A DNA stretch of 64,000 bases from Fictibacillus nanhaiensis (lineage in GTDB: Bacteria > Bacillota > Bacilli > Bacillales > Fictibacillaceae). Shown here piece by piece: positions 24,921-34,182 of this stretch. The DNA lies in the NCBI RefSeq assembly GCF_023715445.1, contig NZ_JAMBOD010000007.1, forward strand, positions 124,001 to 188,000, written 5' to 3'. The notes beneath the pieces were generated by a model. That model ran no database searches and was not told where the DNA came from. It worked only from the letters and a program-made list of their open reading frames with translations. The translations under genes and the position numbers were made by a program. How positions within the stretch are numbered: the first letter of the stretch is position 1; each line of letters starts with the position of its first letter.

Positions 24921-27017
24921 TTATTTTTTATCCTTCATAGCAGCTTTCAACGCATCAGCTAAACTGTTTCCAAAGCCTTCATCCTCTTTGTTGTTGGCAC
25001 TGTATTTTTTCATTAGCTGGCGTTCTTCACGTTTGGTGACTTTCTTTTTCATTTCATCCGCTTTTTCAACCACGTTGCAAGGCTTGCACTGAAAGTACGT
25101 GCCTGCTTTTCCATTGTGTAATTCCATCTTTTTCTTACACTGCGGGCAGCGGCGGTTAGAAAGCTTCGGATCTTTACGACGGCGGTAAGAGCATTCACGG
25201 TCCGAACATACGAGCACTTTGCCATCACGGCCTTTGACTTCTTTTAACAGCTTTCCGCAATCAGGACACTTAGAACCGGTTAAGTTGTGTGCACGATATT
25301 CCTGAGAGCTTGTTTTGATTTCCAACACAAGCTGCTTCGTTTGCTTGCGAATGTTCTCTAAGAACTCTTTAGGGTTTCCTTTTCCACGTGCGATCGCTTC
25401 AAGTTCCTGTTCCCATTTAGCCGTAAGTTCAGGAGACTTTAACTCATCATTAACTAAATCGATCAGCTGTTTTCCCTTTGGTGTGGGGTGCAGTTTGTTG
25501 TTTTTTCGATCCAGAACTTCTGATCCAAGCAAACGCTCTATTATATCTGCCCGTGTTGCCGGAGTTCCCAAGCTGTATTTTTCCATTCGAGAAAGAAGAT
25601 CGGCTTCTGTAAAACGGGCAGGTGGTTCTGTCAGCTTTTTCTCCAGGTTTACGTCTTTAACCGATAGTGTTTGACCTTCTTTTAAGCTGGCTAATGCTCT
25701 CGGACTTTCTTCTTCTTTTCCAGATAACACTTTAAAACCGGGATCAATTACTAATGTTTCACGTGCAACAAATGTATCGTTTCCAATTTTTAATGTGGCT
25801 GTTAATGTCTCTGATTTGTAAGCTGGATAGAAAAGAGCTAAGAATCTTCGTGCGATCAGATCATACAATTTACGTTCGTCGTTGTCGAGATCACCGAGAT
25901 GCAGCGGTTCATCTGTCGGAATGATCGCATGGTGATCAGTAACTTTTGTGTCGTTAAACACTTTTTTCGCAACCACTTTTCCTTTTTGCTTCAAAAGAGG
26001 CTGCACTTCGTCACGATATCCAGCAGACATCCCTTGGAGGCGGTCATACATGGTATTCTCCATATCCATCGTCAAATAACGTGAATCTGTTCGTGGGTAC
26101 GTAACAAGCTTGTATTGTTCATAAAGTTTCTGCAGTACGGAAGATGTCTTCTTAGCCGAGAAACCAAAACGGCGGTTCGCATCACGCTGCAGTTCAGTAA
26201 GGTCATAAGGCATTGGGTGAGCTTCTGTTTTTTCTTTCTTTTGCAGAGACTCGACTGTTGCAGTCTGACCCTTCACTTTATTCATTATCTCATTTGCCTT
26301 TCGCTCGTCAAAAAGCCGTTTTTCCCCGTTTTGTTCCCAGGAAGCTTTCAATAATCCGACGTTTGCATCAATTGTCCAATAGTCTTTTGGCTGAAACGAA
26401 TTGATCTCTTGTTCTCGCTCTAAAATCATAGCAAGAGTTGGGGTTTGTACACGTCCGGCTGAAAGCGGATCATTGTATTTAGTAGTAAGAGCTCGCGTTA
26501 CGTTAAGCCCGATCAGCCAATCTGCTTCAGATCGGCAGACCGCGGATTGATACAAGTTGTCATATTGCTTAGCGGGCTTTAACTGGTTGAATCCATCACG
26601 AATCGCTTTATCTGTCTGCGATGATATCCAAAGGCGCTTTACGGGTTTTTGCCATCTCACTTTTTCCATGATCCAGCGGGCAACTAGCTCCCCTTCACGC
26701 CCTGCATCGGTTGCGATAACGAGTTCACTTAAATCTTTCCTTTTAGTAAGCTGTTCAATAGCGCGGAATTGATGACTAACCTGCCGGATCACCTTCAGCC
26801 CCATATATTTAGGTATGATTGGCAAGTCTTCTAAGCGCCACTGCTTATATTGCTTATCATAGTCTTCTGGCATTTTTAACTCTACAAGGTGGCCGAGCGC
26901 CCATGTCACAATGTGCTTCGGACCTTCGATAAAGCTTTTATTTTGTTGCTTACAGCCTAGTACACGGGCAAGATCACGTGCCACGCTCGGCTTTTCAGCA
27001 AGAATCAGTTGTTTCAT
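24921..27017 (-). CDS. topB: DNA topoisomerase III
   Basis: A 698-residue type IA topoisomerase. The TOPRIM domain starts MKQLILAEKPSVARDLARVLG and includes TDAGREGELVARWI. The central domain contains the catalytic tyrosine region LVTYPRTDSRYL (Tyr of YPRTDS) and SLGTPATRADIIE. The C-terminus has two Cys4 zinc-finger-like modules (CPDCGKLL…CSDREC and CPQCKKK…CKPC). It relaxes and decatenates negatively supercoiled DNA. ATG 27017 follows AAAGGGG on the minus strand; the longer ORF to 27050 is upstream of that site. Length fits Bacillus TopB. Confidence 0.92.
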   Translation of the reverse strand: MKQLILAEKPSVARDLARVLGCKQQNKSFIEGPKHIVTWALGHLVELKMPEDYDKQYKQWRLEDLPIIPKYMGLKVIRQVSHQFRAIEQLTKRKDLSELVIATDAGREGELVARWIMEKVRWQKPVKRLWISSQTDKAIRDGFNQLKPAKQYDNLYQSAVCRSEADWLIGLNVTRALTTKYNDPLSAGRVQTPTLAMILEREQEINSFQPKDYWTIDANVGLLKASWEQNGEKRLFDERKANEIMNKVKGQTATVESLQKKEKTEAHPMPYDLTELQRDANRRFGFSAKKTSSVLQKLYEQYKLVTYPRTDSRYLTMDMENTMYDRLQGMSAGYRDEVQPLLKQKGKVVAKKVFNDTKVTDHHAIIPTDEPLHLGDLDNDERKLYDLIARRFLALFYPAYKSETLTATLKIGNDTFVARETLVIDPGFKVLSGKEEESPRALASLKEGQTLSVKDVNLEKKLTEPPARFTEADLLSRMEKYSLGTPATRADIIERLLGSEVLDRKNNKLHPTPKGKQLIDLVNDELKSPELTAKWEQELEAIARGKGNPKEFLENIRKQTKQLVLEIKTSSQEYRAHNLTGSKCPDCGKLLKEVKGRDGKVLVCSDRECSYRRRKDPKLSNRRCPQCKKKMELHNGKAGTYFQCKPCNVVEKADEMKKKVTKREERQLMKKYSANNKEDEGFGNSLADALKAAMKDKK

Positions 27018-27216
27018 AACGTACCCCTTTCGGCAATCTACTTTAGTCATTATAACAGAGTATAAAAGAGGGAAGAAATGAGTGTAATTTATTACGACGA
27101 TATTTCAAAATACTGGTATACTATAACAAGAGATACTTAACCTTGTTGAGTAATTTTTTTACATGTAAAAAGGCTGAAATACATAATTTCGGTGGGGCTG
27201 AGAGGGGAAAGAGAAC

Positions 27217-28434
27217 ATGTGGAGAAACCGGAATTTTTTAATTTTAATGTTTGGTCTAGCTGTTTCGAGTACAGGTTTGTGGGTAGGAATTATCGGCAAT
27301 CTTGAGTTTTTGCAAAAGAATGTGGAGTCATCCTTTTTGCAAGCGCTTATTATTCTAGCTGGTTTTCTTGTAGGGATATTTTTGGCACCAATGGCTGGAA
27401 GGATCATTGATCGAAGCAATAAGAAAAAAATCCTGATCTATGCTGGGTTTGCCAGATGTGTCGCTATCTTTTTTATGTATTTGGCTATAGCCTCCAACAA
27501 CGTATGGTGGATGGTTGTCTATACACTTGTAATAGGTATTTCAGGAACTTTTTCACAGCCTGCTATGCAAACGATGCTTCCATTAATCGTGAAAAAAGAA
27601 GAGCTTTTAGATGCGAACGGCGTGAACATGAATATATTTACTGCTTCAAGGATTGTCGGAACTGCACTCGGCGGGGTGATGCTTGTCGGGATGTCACTTT
27701 TTGCTTTATATACGGTTACATTGGTTTCTTATATTATCCTGTTAATCTCAACATTCTTCTTGGATGTGGAGGAAAAACCGAAAGAAGTCAAAAAATCAGA
27801 TAAAAAGGATAACTTCTTCAGAACACTTGGTGAACTGTACCCAATCGTGAAGAAGCAGCCGAAAGTGGTTTATGGAATCTTTTTATTGATTCCTGCTTAT
27901 TTATTTCTATCGGGCTTCAATTTGATGGTTATTGAAATCAGTGACCTGCAGGACAATCCGGGGATAAAAGGCATTCTTTATACGACTGAAGGAGTTTGTG
28001 TGTTTATAGGAACCTTTTTATCGAAGAAATTTTTCCGTGATAACCCAAAGCTCTCCTATATGTTTGCGATTACGTTTATTATTGCGACAGCACACACATC
28101 CTTGTATTTAGCAGATCATCCGATCATGTCTATACTTTCATTCGGACTGTTTGGTCTCGCTGCAGGAACACTTTTTCCGGTAGTTACGACGATCTTCCAG
28201 ACGGATGTTCCATCTGACTACCATGGAAGATTCTTCTCGATAAAAGGGATGGTCGATAATATCATCTTCCAGGCATTAATGCTTTTAACTGGGCTATTCC
28301 TGGATACGATTGGATTCTTTAACATGGTTATCGGATTTGGTTTAACATCCTTTATTATCGCATCTGTCATTCTTCTTCAATATATGGGAAAAGGTAACCG
28401 GAATAAAAAGGGACCCGTTTTTGTAACAAAATAA
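27217..28434 (+). CDS. MFS transporter (12 TM, EntS/MFS_3-like)
   Basis: A 405-residue polytopic protein starting MWRNRNFLILMFGLAVSSTG. MFS motif A appears as GRIIDRSNKKKILI after helix 2 and the other ten helices follow with a central hydrophilic loop (VEEKPKEVKKSDKKD, about 185-200). This subgroup (MFS_3, enterobactin-exporter-like) includes Bacillus efflux and macrolide-type transporters; the substrate is unknown. A terminator and a phased repeat array lie directly downstream. Confidence 0.82.
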   Translation: MWRNRNFLILMFGLAVSSTGLWVGIIGNLEFLQKNVESSFLQALIILAGFLVGIFLAPMAGRIIDRSNKKKILIYAGFARCVAIFFMYLAIASNNVWWMVVYTLVIGISGTFSQPAMQTMLPLIVKKEELLDANGVNMNIFTASRIVGTALGGVMLVGMSLFALYTVTLVSYIILLISTFFLDVEEKPKEVKKSDKKDNFFRTLGELYPIVKKQPKVVYGIFLLIPAYLFLSGFNLMVIEISDLQDNPGIKGILYTTEGVCVFIGTFLSKKFFRDNPKLSYMFAITFIIATAHTSLYLADHPIMSILSFGLFGLAAGTLFPVVTTIFQTDVPSDYHGRFFSIKGMVDNIIFQALMLLTGLFLDTIGFFNMVIGFGLTSFIIASVILLQYMGKGNRNKKGPVFVTK

Positions 28435-28440
28435 ATCTTC

Positions 28441-28491
28441 AAAAGCTGACCCGAAAGGACGTGAAATAGGTTCTTTTGGTGTCAGTTTTTC
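28441..28491 (+). terminator. Probable terminator after MFS gene
   Basis: GCTGACCCGAAAG pairs imperfectly with CTTTTGGTGTCAG, with a large loop, then a run of T residues at 28486-28490. Confidence 0.65.
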
Positions 28492-28519
28492 TTTATTAGA
28501 AGTAAAGATGAGAGACCTT

Positions 28520-28710
28520 TATGCGAAACTCGCGCTGGATTGCCCCAAACTCCATAAGATTGAGCGAAACTCGCAATGGTTTGAGCGAAACTCCATGCAG
28601 GTTGAGCGAAACTCAGAATGTTTGAGCGAAACGAGCAGCCGATGGAGCGAAAACTCACTATTCTTGAGCGAACGTGTAATAATTAAAAGAACACGTACCG
28701 TAAAGCCCTT
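28520..28710 (+). repeat. Phased intergenic array, TGAGCGAAAC family, copy 1
   Basis: Eight units start at 28520 (TATGCGAAAC), 28541 (TGCCCCAAAC), 28561, 28582, 28603 and 28623 (all TGAGCGAAAC), 28644 (GGAGCGAAAA) and 28665 (TGAGCGAACG). Steps are 21, 20, 21, 21, 20, 21 and 21 bases; the filler is unrelated. The array ends in ACGTGT (28672-28677) and ACACGT (28691-28696), able to pair, then CCGTAAA. Copy 2 at 49909-50058 has the same end. It lies between the MFS terminator and adaA. Confidence 0.9.
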
Positions 28711-28829
28711 ACTTATTATTAACGAAAGGTCAAATAAGCTACTTTCGACCATAACAGCAAGATTGAGGACGATTTCCTTGTTTTAGATTGATAAAATAGA
28801 GACGAGAATATAACGGTGGAGGGATGAAG

Positions 28830-29414
28830 GTGGAAAACGTAAATATATCGTTTGATGAAATGTGGGATAAGATCATGGAATGCGACAGGTCTTATGACGG
28901 GTTGTTTTATACAGCTGTTAAAACGACAAAGATTTTTTGCCGGCCTTCATGCAGATCCCGCAAGCCCAAAAAGGTCAACGTGGAGTTTTATGAGACGATC
29001 CCAGAATGTATAGAGGCCGGTTACCGAGCCTGTAAAAGGTGTCAGCCGGATATCGAACACTGCCCCCAGATCGATTTGGTACGAAAAACGACCGGGTATT
29101 TGTTGAACCATCTTAACAAAAGAATTGTGTTACAGGATATTGCTGATCATGTGGGTGTCAGTGCGTTTTATCTGGAGCGGCTATTCAAAGAAGAAATGAA
29201 TGAAACGCCGCGTGAATATTTGGAGAAGATCCGCATTGATAAGGCAGGCTATCTTTTAAGAAACACGAAAAGAACAAATCTAGAAATATGTTATGAATCC
29301 GGATTTCAAAGTCCTTCTAATTTTTACAAAGCATTTCGGCGTGTGAAAAATTGTTCGCCAGGTGATTACCGTGATTCAGCTGGGATAAAGGAGTCATGTG
29401 ATGCAATGGATTGA
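28830..29414 (+). CDS. adaA: Ada-type methylphosphotriester-DNA methyltransferase / AraC-family regulator
   Basis: A 194-residue two-domain protein. The N-terminal Ada zinc domain carries the four expected cysteines in FCRPSC and YRACKRC; one accepts a methyl group from DNA phosphotriesters. The C-terminal AraC domain holds two helix-turn-helix units (DIADHVGVSAFYLERLFKEE and NLEICYESGFQSPSNFYKAF). Methylation turns AdaA into an activator of its own operon. The start may be ATG 28824 or GTG 28830; GGAGGG (28818-28823) is better spaced to GTG. alkA overlaps the 3' end and ogt follows. Confidence 0.9.
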   Translation: MENVNISFDEMWDKIMECDRSYDGLFYTAVKTTKIFCRPSCRSRKPKKVNVEFYETIPECIEAGYRACKRCQPDIEHCPQIDLVRKTTGYLLNHLNKRIVLQDIADHVGVSAFYLERLFKEEMNETPREYLEKIRIDKAGYLLRNTKRTNLEICYESGFQSPSNFYKAFRRVKNCSPGDYRDSAGIKESCDAMD

Positions 29415-30309
29415 TAATGGGACTTATATTGAAATATGTCCTCCTGAAGCGTTCTGCTTTAAAGAATGCCTTATATTCCTGGGAAGATCTGATTTAGAAG
29501 TACTGCATGATATTCAGGATCAGCGGCTTATGAAACTAGTAAAAGTAAATGGTGAACAGGTTCTGTTAAAAATCACAAGCAAAAATCATAGACTTATCGT
29601 CGAGTTTCCTCTTGGTGAACCATCGGGAAAAAGTAAAAAGGAAGCAGCGGATTTTATAATTGATTGGTTTGACCTTAAGAAAGACCTCTTGAATTTTTAT
29701 GATGTGGCATCTAGAGATGTGATTTTACAGCCTTTAGCCGACAGGTATTATGGCTTGCGTATGATCGGAATTCCAGACTTGTTTGAAGCACTCACATGGG
29801 CAATCATGGGGCAGCAGATCAATTTGAAATTTGCCTACACGCTAAAAAAACGGTTTGTCGAACACTTTGGAGAAAAACGAGATTACGAGGGGAGATCATA
29901 TTGGCTGTATCCAAATCCTGAAACGATTGCTGAACTTGAGTTAGAAGATTTGAGAAATCTGCAGTTTACAAGCCGTAAAGCAGAGTATGTACTTGGAGTA
30001 GCAAAAGAAATAGCTACTGGCCGGTTATCAAAAGACAGTTTGATCGATTTACGAGAACCGGTGAAGCAGCACCAAGCACTTTTATCTATAAAAGGTGTTG
30101 GAGCATGGACGGCAGATTACGTTATGATGAAATGTTTACTGGAGGCATCTGCATTCCCAGTTGCAGATGTGGGCCTTCATAATGCGATAAAAAAGCAGTT
30201 GAATCTGGAAACCAAACCGAAACTAGATGAAATTAGAGAAGCTGCGAAAAACTGGAGCGGCTGGGAAGCATATGCCACTTTTTATCTTTGGAGGTCGTTG
30301 TATGAGTAA
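29401..30309 (+). CDS. alkA: DNA-3-methyladenine glycosylase II (AlkA)
   Basis: A 302-residue helix-hairpin-helix glycosylase. The C-terminal half has ALTWAIMGQQINLKFAYTL, the HhH/Gly-rich segment LLSIKGVGAWTADYVMMKCL and the catalytic Asp of FPVADVGLHNAIKK. The N-terminal AlkA_N-like domain is present (about 1-100). It excises N3-methyladenine and other alkylated bases. ATG 29401 is seven bases after AAAGGAG and overlaps adaA by 14 bases, indicating translational coupling. Confidence 0.9.
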   Translation: MQWIDNGTYIEICPPEAFCFKECLIFLGRSDLEVLHDIQDQRLMKLVKVNGEQVLLKITSKNHRLIVEFPLGEPSGKSKKEAADFIIDWFDLKKDLLNFYDVASRDVILQPLADRYYGLRMIGIPDLFEALTWAIMGQQINLKFAYTLKKRFVEHFGEKRDYEGRSYWLYPNPETIAELELEDLRNLQFTSRKAEYVLGVAKEIATGRLSKDSLIDLREPVKQHQALLSIKGVGAWTADYVMMKCLLEASAFPVADVGLHNAIKKQLNLETKPKLDEIREAAKNWSGWEAYATFYLWRSLYE

Positions 30310-30793
30310 ACACTACATGCTAGACTATCATTCGCCGATTGGGGTCATTGAGATTATAAGCAGCGAGAAATCTATTCTTTCCATAATGTTTGTCAATAGA
30401 GATTTACCGGTTGAACATCAGTCTGAATTGCCAGAGATTTTACGAGATTGCTATAAACAGCTTCAGCAATATTTTAAAGGGGAGCGCAGGGTATTTACCT
30501 TTCCCTATGAAATAAGAGGGACTTCGTTTCAACAAACCGTATGGAATGCGCTTGTTCAGATTCAATATGCCGAGACTGCCTCATACCGTGATATTGCCAA
30601 CTCTCTTAAAAAAGAGAAAGCAGTGAGGGCTGTAGGGAATGCGAATGGCAAAAATACACTAAGCATTGTAATACCTTGTCATAGAATTATAGGAACAAAC
30701 GGAAGTTTAACAGGTTATGCCGGAGGTCTTTGGAGAAAAGAGTGGCTCTTGAATCACGAAAGAAAATTCAAGAAAATGAATTATATATTATAG
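30302..30793 (+). CDS. ogt: Methylated-DNA-[protein]-cysteine S-methyltransferase (Ogt/AdaB-like)
   Basis: A 163-residue O6-methylguanine methyltransferase. The active-site motif VIPCHRIIG contains the acceptor Cys, and preceding FQQTVWNALVQIQYAETASYRDIA and AVGNANGKN are the DNA-binding helix-turn-helix and Asn hinge. ATG 30302 overlaps alkA by eight bases, with GGAGGT (30290-30295) upstream inside alkA. It completes a three-gene alkylation-repair operon that AdaA probably induces. The long ORF from 30227 is an artefact. Confidence 0.9.
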   Translation: MSKHYMLDYHSPIGVIEIISSEKSILSIMFVNRDLPVEHQSELPEILRDCYKQLQQYFKGERRVFTFPYEIRGTSFQQTVWNALVQIQYAETASYRDIANSLKKEKAVRAVGNANGKNTLSIVIPCHRIIGTNGSLTGYAGGLWRKEWLLNHERKFKKMNYIL

Positions 30794-30980
30794 TGATAAA
30801 ACTTTTATCAATAATTCAAGATTATTTAAAATAATCGGATAATTCAATCATATTAAGGCTTAAGGATTAATTTCAAATTCTTTTAAAAAAGTCGAATCAT
30901 TTTAATTTACAATATTAAGAAAAAGTATTAAAATGAGAAAGTTCCAAAAAATAGAAATATAGATATAGGGGGCATTCTCA

Positions 30981-31520
30981 ATGAAAAACTTCTTAGCAGT
31001 AACAGCAGCTGCCGTACTTGCGCTAAGCGTAGGTTGCAGCAAGGAAGAAGAAAAGCCGAAAGAAGAAGCAAAACCAGCAGCAGCTACAGAGAAAAAAGAA
31101 AGTGCTAATACAGAAAAAATCACTCTTCTAAACTTTGAAGGTGAACTTATGCAGCAGCTTCGTCAGTATCATGCTGCATTCAACGCTTATGCTGCAGGTG
31201 CGGCAAAAGAAGGTGAAGAAGCACTTCCGAAAGAAGAGCTTGATACGCTAAAAGCTGATGCGAAAGCAGCTGGAGAAAAAGCGGTAGCTGAAATCCCATC
31301 TGTTGAAGTTCCAACTGACTTATCTGAAGAGAATCAAACAACGGTTAAAGCTGCATTAGAAGAACTAAAGAAGTCATATGAAGCTAAAGTTGCCGGCTTA
31401 GAAGACGAAGCAAAAGCAGCAGAAGCTGACGAGTTATTTACAGCTTTTGAAGAAAAATTAAACACAATTCATGAAGACTTAAAATTAATTCCTGGAAAAT
31501 TCATCAACGAACTACAATAA
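30981..31520 (+). CDS. Putative lipoprotein, Glu/Ala/Lys-rich helical
   Basis: A 179-residue protein with a lipoprotein signal: MKNFLAVTAAAVLALSVGC, lipobox LSVGC with Cys19 as lipidation site. A charged linker (KEEEKPKEEAKPAAATEKKE) follows, and then a helical, Ala/Glu-rich domain with coiled-coil-like spacing. AGGGGG precedes the ATG. No family recognised. It is expected on the outer face of the membrane. Monocistronic, followed by a terminator. Confidence 0.75.
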   Translation: MKNFLAVTAAAVLALSVGCSKEEEKPKEEAKPAAATEKKESANTEKITLLNFEGELMQQLRQYHAAFNAYAAGAAKEGEEALPKEELDTLKADAKAAGEKAVAEIPSVEVPTDLSEENQTTVKAALEELKKSYEAKVAGLEDEAKAAEADELFTAFEEKLNTIHEDLKLIPGKFINELQ

Positions 31521-31532
31521 TAGAAGTAATTG

Positions 31533-31563
31533 AACTGCTGTCTCAAAAGAGGGAGCAGTTTTT
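31533..31563 (+). terminator. Rho-independent terminator after lipoprotein
   Basis: AACTGCTGTCTC pairs with GAGGGAGCAGTT with a 2-base mismatch and AAAA loop, then T residues. Confidence 0.8.
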
Positions 31564-31589
31564 CTATTTAAAGGAGGTTGATCCTTCCC

Positions 31590-31643
31590 ATGGTACAAAT
31601 AAGAGCAGAAAGAAATGAAGATCATCATGCCATTGCCAAATAA
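31590..31643 (+). pseudogene. N-terminal remnant of a GNAT acetyltransferase
   Basis: After AAAGGAGG (about 31570-31577), ATG 31590 reads MVQIRAERNEDHHAIAK and then stops at 31641. This is a typical GNAT N-terminus. Adding one A in the AAA before TAAATG would restore KINDEV, a usual continuation, so a single-base deletion is likely. Beyond that nothing GNAT-like remains, so the gene is also truncated. Confidence 0.6.
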
Positions 31644-31730
31644 ATGATGAGGTTTGACACGGTTTCATAGGATTTTCAAATTCGCATAGAGAATAGATAA
31701 GATATTCTATTCGTAAAGGAGATGTGTTTC

Positions 31731-32241
31731 ATGAGTCTTGCTAAAACTGATGTCTCATCTGAGTATTTGCGTTCTGTGAAGTGCCGTTTTTCCGATGCGA
31801 AAAAGTATGCAGAGAGGACGTTTGAACACCTTAGTGAAGAACACTTGTTTTGGTATCCCAACGATGATTCCAACAGTATTGCTGTGATTGTCAAACACTT
31901 GAGCGGGAATATGATTTCGAGATGGACAGACTTTTTTTGAAAGTGATGGTGAGAAACCAGATCGCAACCGGGACGGTGAATTTGAAAATACCTTTTCTAC
32001 TCGTGAGGAGATGTACAACGTCTGGAACAAAGGCTGGAGCGTGTTCTTTGAGGCTTTGAATAGCTTAACGGAGGAAGATCTGCTTCGAGAGATCTATATC
32101 CGGAATGAAGCGCACTCTGTCATGGACGCCATCGAGCGGCAGATGTACCACTATTCTTATCATATCGGGCAGATTATCTATATTGCAAAAATGCTAAAAT
32201 CTGATGAATGGCAAACATTGACCATCCCCAGAAAAAAATAA
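31731..32241 (+). pseudogene. DinB family protein (DUF1572-like) with a +1 frameshift in a T7 run
   Basis: ATG 31731, nine bases after AAAGGAG, begins MSLAKTDVSSEYLRSVKCRF and runs to RWTDFF, where seven T residues (31932-31938) shift the frame into a stop. With six T the reading continues FESDGEKPDRNRDGEFENTF and on to TIPRKK. The joined protein of about 169 residues has the DinB/DUF1572 metal ligands (VKHLSGN His, HYSYHIGQI His). It is a real frameshift, slippage-prone phase switching, or a sequencing error. Confidence 0.75.
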
Positions 32242-32301
32242 TTCCAATTTTCCAAAAATTAGTTTATAATAAAGCTATCTAATGAAAGGGGTGATGACAA
32301 G

Positions 32302-32364
32302 ATGATAATGAAATTCAATAAGAACAGTCATGTCTTGTCCTTGCCCAACGGTTATAAAAAATAA
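32302..32364 (+). other. Doubtful 20-codon ORF with good RBS in a 295-base gap
   Basis: AAGGGGTG (32286-32293) precedes ATG 32302, which opens MIMKFNKNSHVLSLPNGYKK then TAA. In the same frame after the stop, 20 further codons (TFNRGALDSQDFQEVFLIN…) run to 32428, just before a terminator. It may be a small gene with a nonsense mutation or a short leader peptide. Confidence 0.25.
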
Positions 32365-32428
32365 ACGTTTAATCGTGGCGCTCTGGATTCACAGGACTTC
32401 CAGGAGGTTTTTCTGATCAATAAACGTT

Positions 32429-32466
32429 AAAGCCAAACGGACAAAAATTATCCTTTGGCTTTTTTG
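32429..32466 (+). terminator. Rho-independent terminator
   Basis: AAAGCCAAA (32429-32437) pairs with TTTGGCTTT (32454-32462), followed by T residues. Confidence 0.75.
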
Positions 32467-32536
32467 TTATTGTCAGGACACCTGGCTTATTGAATAGTTT
32501 TTACTTAAAAAACTATTTGAAGAGGTGCCAAAACCA

Positions 32537-33547
32537 ATGATGAAGTTGAGTACAATGTTAAAAGCAGCGAACACGGTTGACGGGGAATGGCGTAGTCCGT
32601 TGGCGGAAAAAATCCTTGAGCGATGGGGATACGATGAAGGCAGTGTTTTTGCCTTTCGGTATAGTGCTAACTTTATATTTATTTTTAAACGAAATGAACA
32701 AACCCATTTTCTAAGGTTTAATGAAGTGTCTGAGAAAGATCTAGCTTCACTTGAAGAAGAGATGAATCTATTAAACAAGTTAGCGGAGATACCCTTGCGT
32801 GTTTCAAAACCAGTTGTTTCATTAAACGGTAAGAAAGTGGAACGAATTGAAACAGAGCTAGGCGAATATTATGCTTCTGTATTCGAAGCCCTGTCTGGAA
32901 AACAGTACGAGATGGAAGAGCTTGAGTCGCATCAGTTTTTTACATGGGGAAGTACGCTCGGCAAGCTGCATGAAAAATTAAAGAAAACGGGTGTGACTTC
33001 TTGTGTTGATCGGATGACATGGAGAGATCATTTAAATGAAGTGGAGTGTATGCTTTCAAGTCAAGACAGTGCTGCGAAAAAAGAACTTGCAGCGCTAATA
33101 AAATGGGCAGAAAGCTTACCCGTTACAAAAGACAACTTTGGGCTCATTCATTATGATTTTGAATTAGACAATCTGCGATGGGATGGTAATCGTCTCGGAA
33201 TGCTCGATTTCGATGATTGCGCCTACTATTGGTATGTTGCCGATATTGCTTATGCATTACGGGATTTGGAAGGAAAAAAGATGTCTAATCCTTTATTTGC
33301 TGAGTTTATAAAAGGTTATGTGAGCGAAACGAGCCTTGATTATCAGCTCCTGGAACAACTGCCGATGTTTCAGAGACTTCATGACCTAAGGATGTTTGCG
33401 AGATTGCTGCGTTCGGTTGATATTTTAGAATCTCCTGAGCATCCGGAGTGGATGGAGAATCTGCGAAAGAAGCTGGTTGTGAAGATTGAGAACTACCGTG
33501 CTTCTTTTGAAAAGTTGAATAAAGATAAAAAGGAGTTGTTATCATGA
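32537..33547 (+). CDS. Phosphotransferase (aminoglycoside phosphotransferase/choline kinase fold)
   Basis: A 336-residue kinase-fold protein. The catalytic loop LIHYDFELDNLRWDG (HxDxxxxN) and the metal-binding LGMLDFDDCAYYWYVADIAYAL are clear. The N-terminal lobe has FRYSANFIFIFKRNEQTHFLR. Such enzymes phosphorylate small molecules; the substrate is unknown and antibiotic resistance should not be assumed. AGAGGTG precedes ATG 32537; the GTG at 32525 lies within that site. The stop overlaps the next gene's start (ATGA), so the pair is translationally coupled. Confidence 0.82.
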   Translation: MMKLSTMLKAANTVDGEWRSPLAEKILERWGYDEGSVFAFRYSANFIFIFKRNEQTHFLRFNEVSEKDLASLEEEMNLLNKLAEIPLRVSKPVVSLNGKKVERIETELGEYYASVFEALSGKQYEMEELESHQFFTWGSTLGKLHEKLKKTGVTSCVDRMTWRDHLNEVECMLSSQDSAAKKELAALIKWAESLPVTKDNFGLIHYDFELDNLRWDGNRLGMLDFDDCAYYWYVADIAYALRDLEGKKMSNPLFAEFIKGYVSETSLDYQLLEQLPMFQRLHDLRMFARLLRSVDILESPEHPEWMENLRKKLVVKIENYRASFEKLNKDKKELLS

Positions 33548-34101
33548 ACCAAGCCTTGATTATTGTTGACGCACAACAGGATCTCATTGATGGAAGCGGA
33601 AAAGAGAGTCCTGTTTTTAATAAAGACTTATTGATAAAAAACATCAATTCAGTGATAGAAAAAGGCATAAAAGCTAAAGCGGCTATCATCTTTATTCGGG
33701 ATGTAGATGTTGCAGAAGGAAAGGGAAAAGGATTTGAAGTGCATCAAGAGATAAATATACCTGCGGATGCGCTTATCTTTGATAAAAGTGCTACTAATGC
33801 TTTTTATGGCACGGATCTTCTGAACAGTATAAAGAAGAAGGAGATCAAACATGCAGTGATTTTGGGATGCAAAACTGAACATTGCATTGATACAGCTGTT
33901 AGAATGGCAACCGTAAATGGTCTGGATGTGACGTTAGTTGGTGATGGACATTCTACAACAGATTCAACAGTATTAAAGGCACATCAAATCATTGAACATC
34001 ATAATAAGGTTCTGCACGGACATTACAATGTTGATCACTTTTCTGTCGTCAGGAACACGAGCGAAGATTTGTTCAGCCCGATTCATGATCAATACCGGTA
34101 A
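33544..34101 (+). CDS. Isochorismatase family cysteine hydrolase
   Basis: A 185-residue hydrolase with the expected catalytic triad Asp9 (IIVDAQQDL), Lys81 (FDKSATNAF) and Cys114 (GCKTEHCIDTAV). The family includes nicotinamidases, N-carbamoyl hydrolases and isochorismatases, and the substrate is not deducible. ATG 33544 overlaps the phosphotransferase stop by four bases; AAAGGAG lies upstream. Confidence 0.87.
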   Translation: MNQALIIVDAQQDLIDGSGKESPVFNKDLLIKNINSVIEKGIKAKAAIIFIRDVDVAEGKGKGFEVHQEINIPADALIFDKSATNAFYGTDLLNSIKKKEIKHAVILGCKTEHCIDTAVRMATVNGLDVTLVGDGHSTTDSTVLKAHQIIEHHNKVLHGHYNVDHFSVVRNTSEDLFSPIHDQYR

Positions 34102-34182
34102 ATAGACTTTTCATAGTCAGATATTTTTCCAGCCTGTATAATGTGAAGTGATAGGCTTTAACAATTTTAAGGAGGCGTAAGG

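Noticed and set aside
28520-28710. Phased repeats as a CRISPR array
   Set aside because: Units are 9-10 nt with 10-11 nt filler, far shorter than CRISPR repeats and spacers, and no cas genes are nearby.
32537-33547. Antibiotic-resistance phosphotransferase
   Set aside because: Only the general APH/choline-kinase fold is visible; coupling to an isochorismatase-family gene gives no support for resistance.
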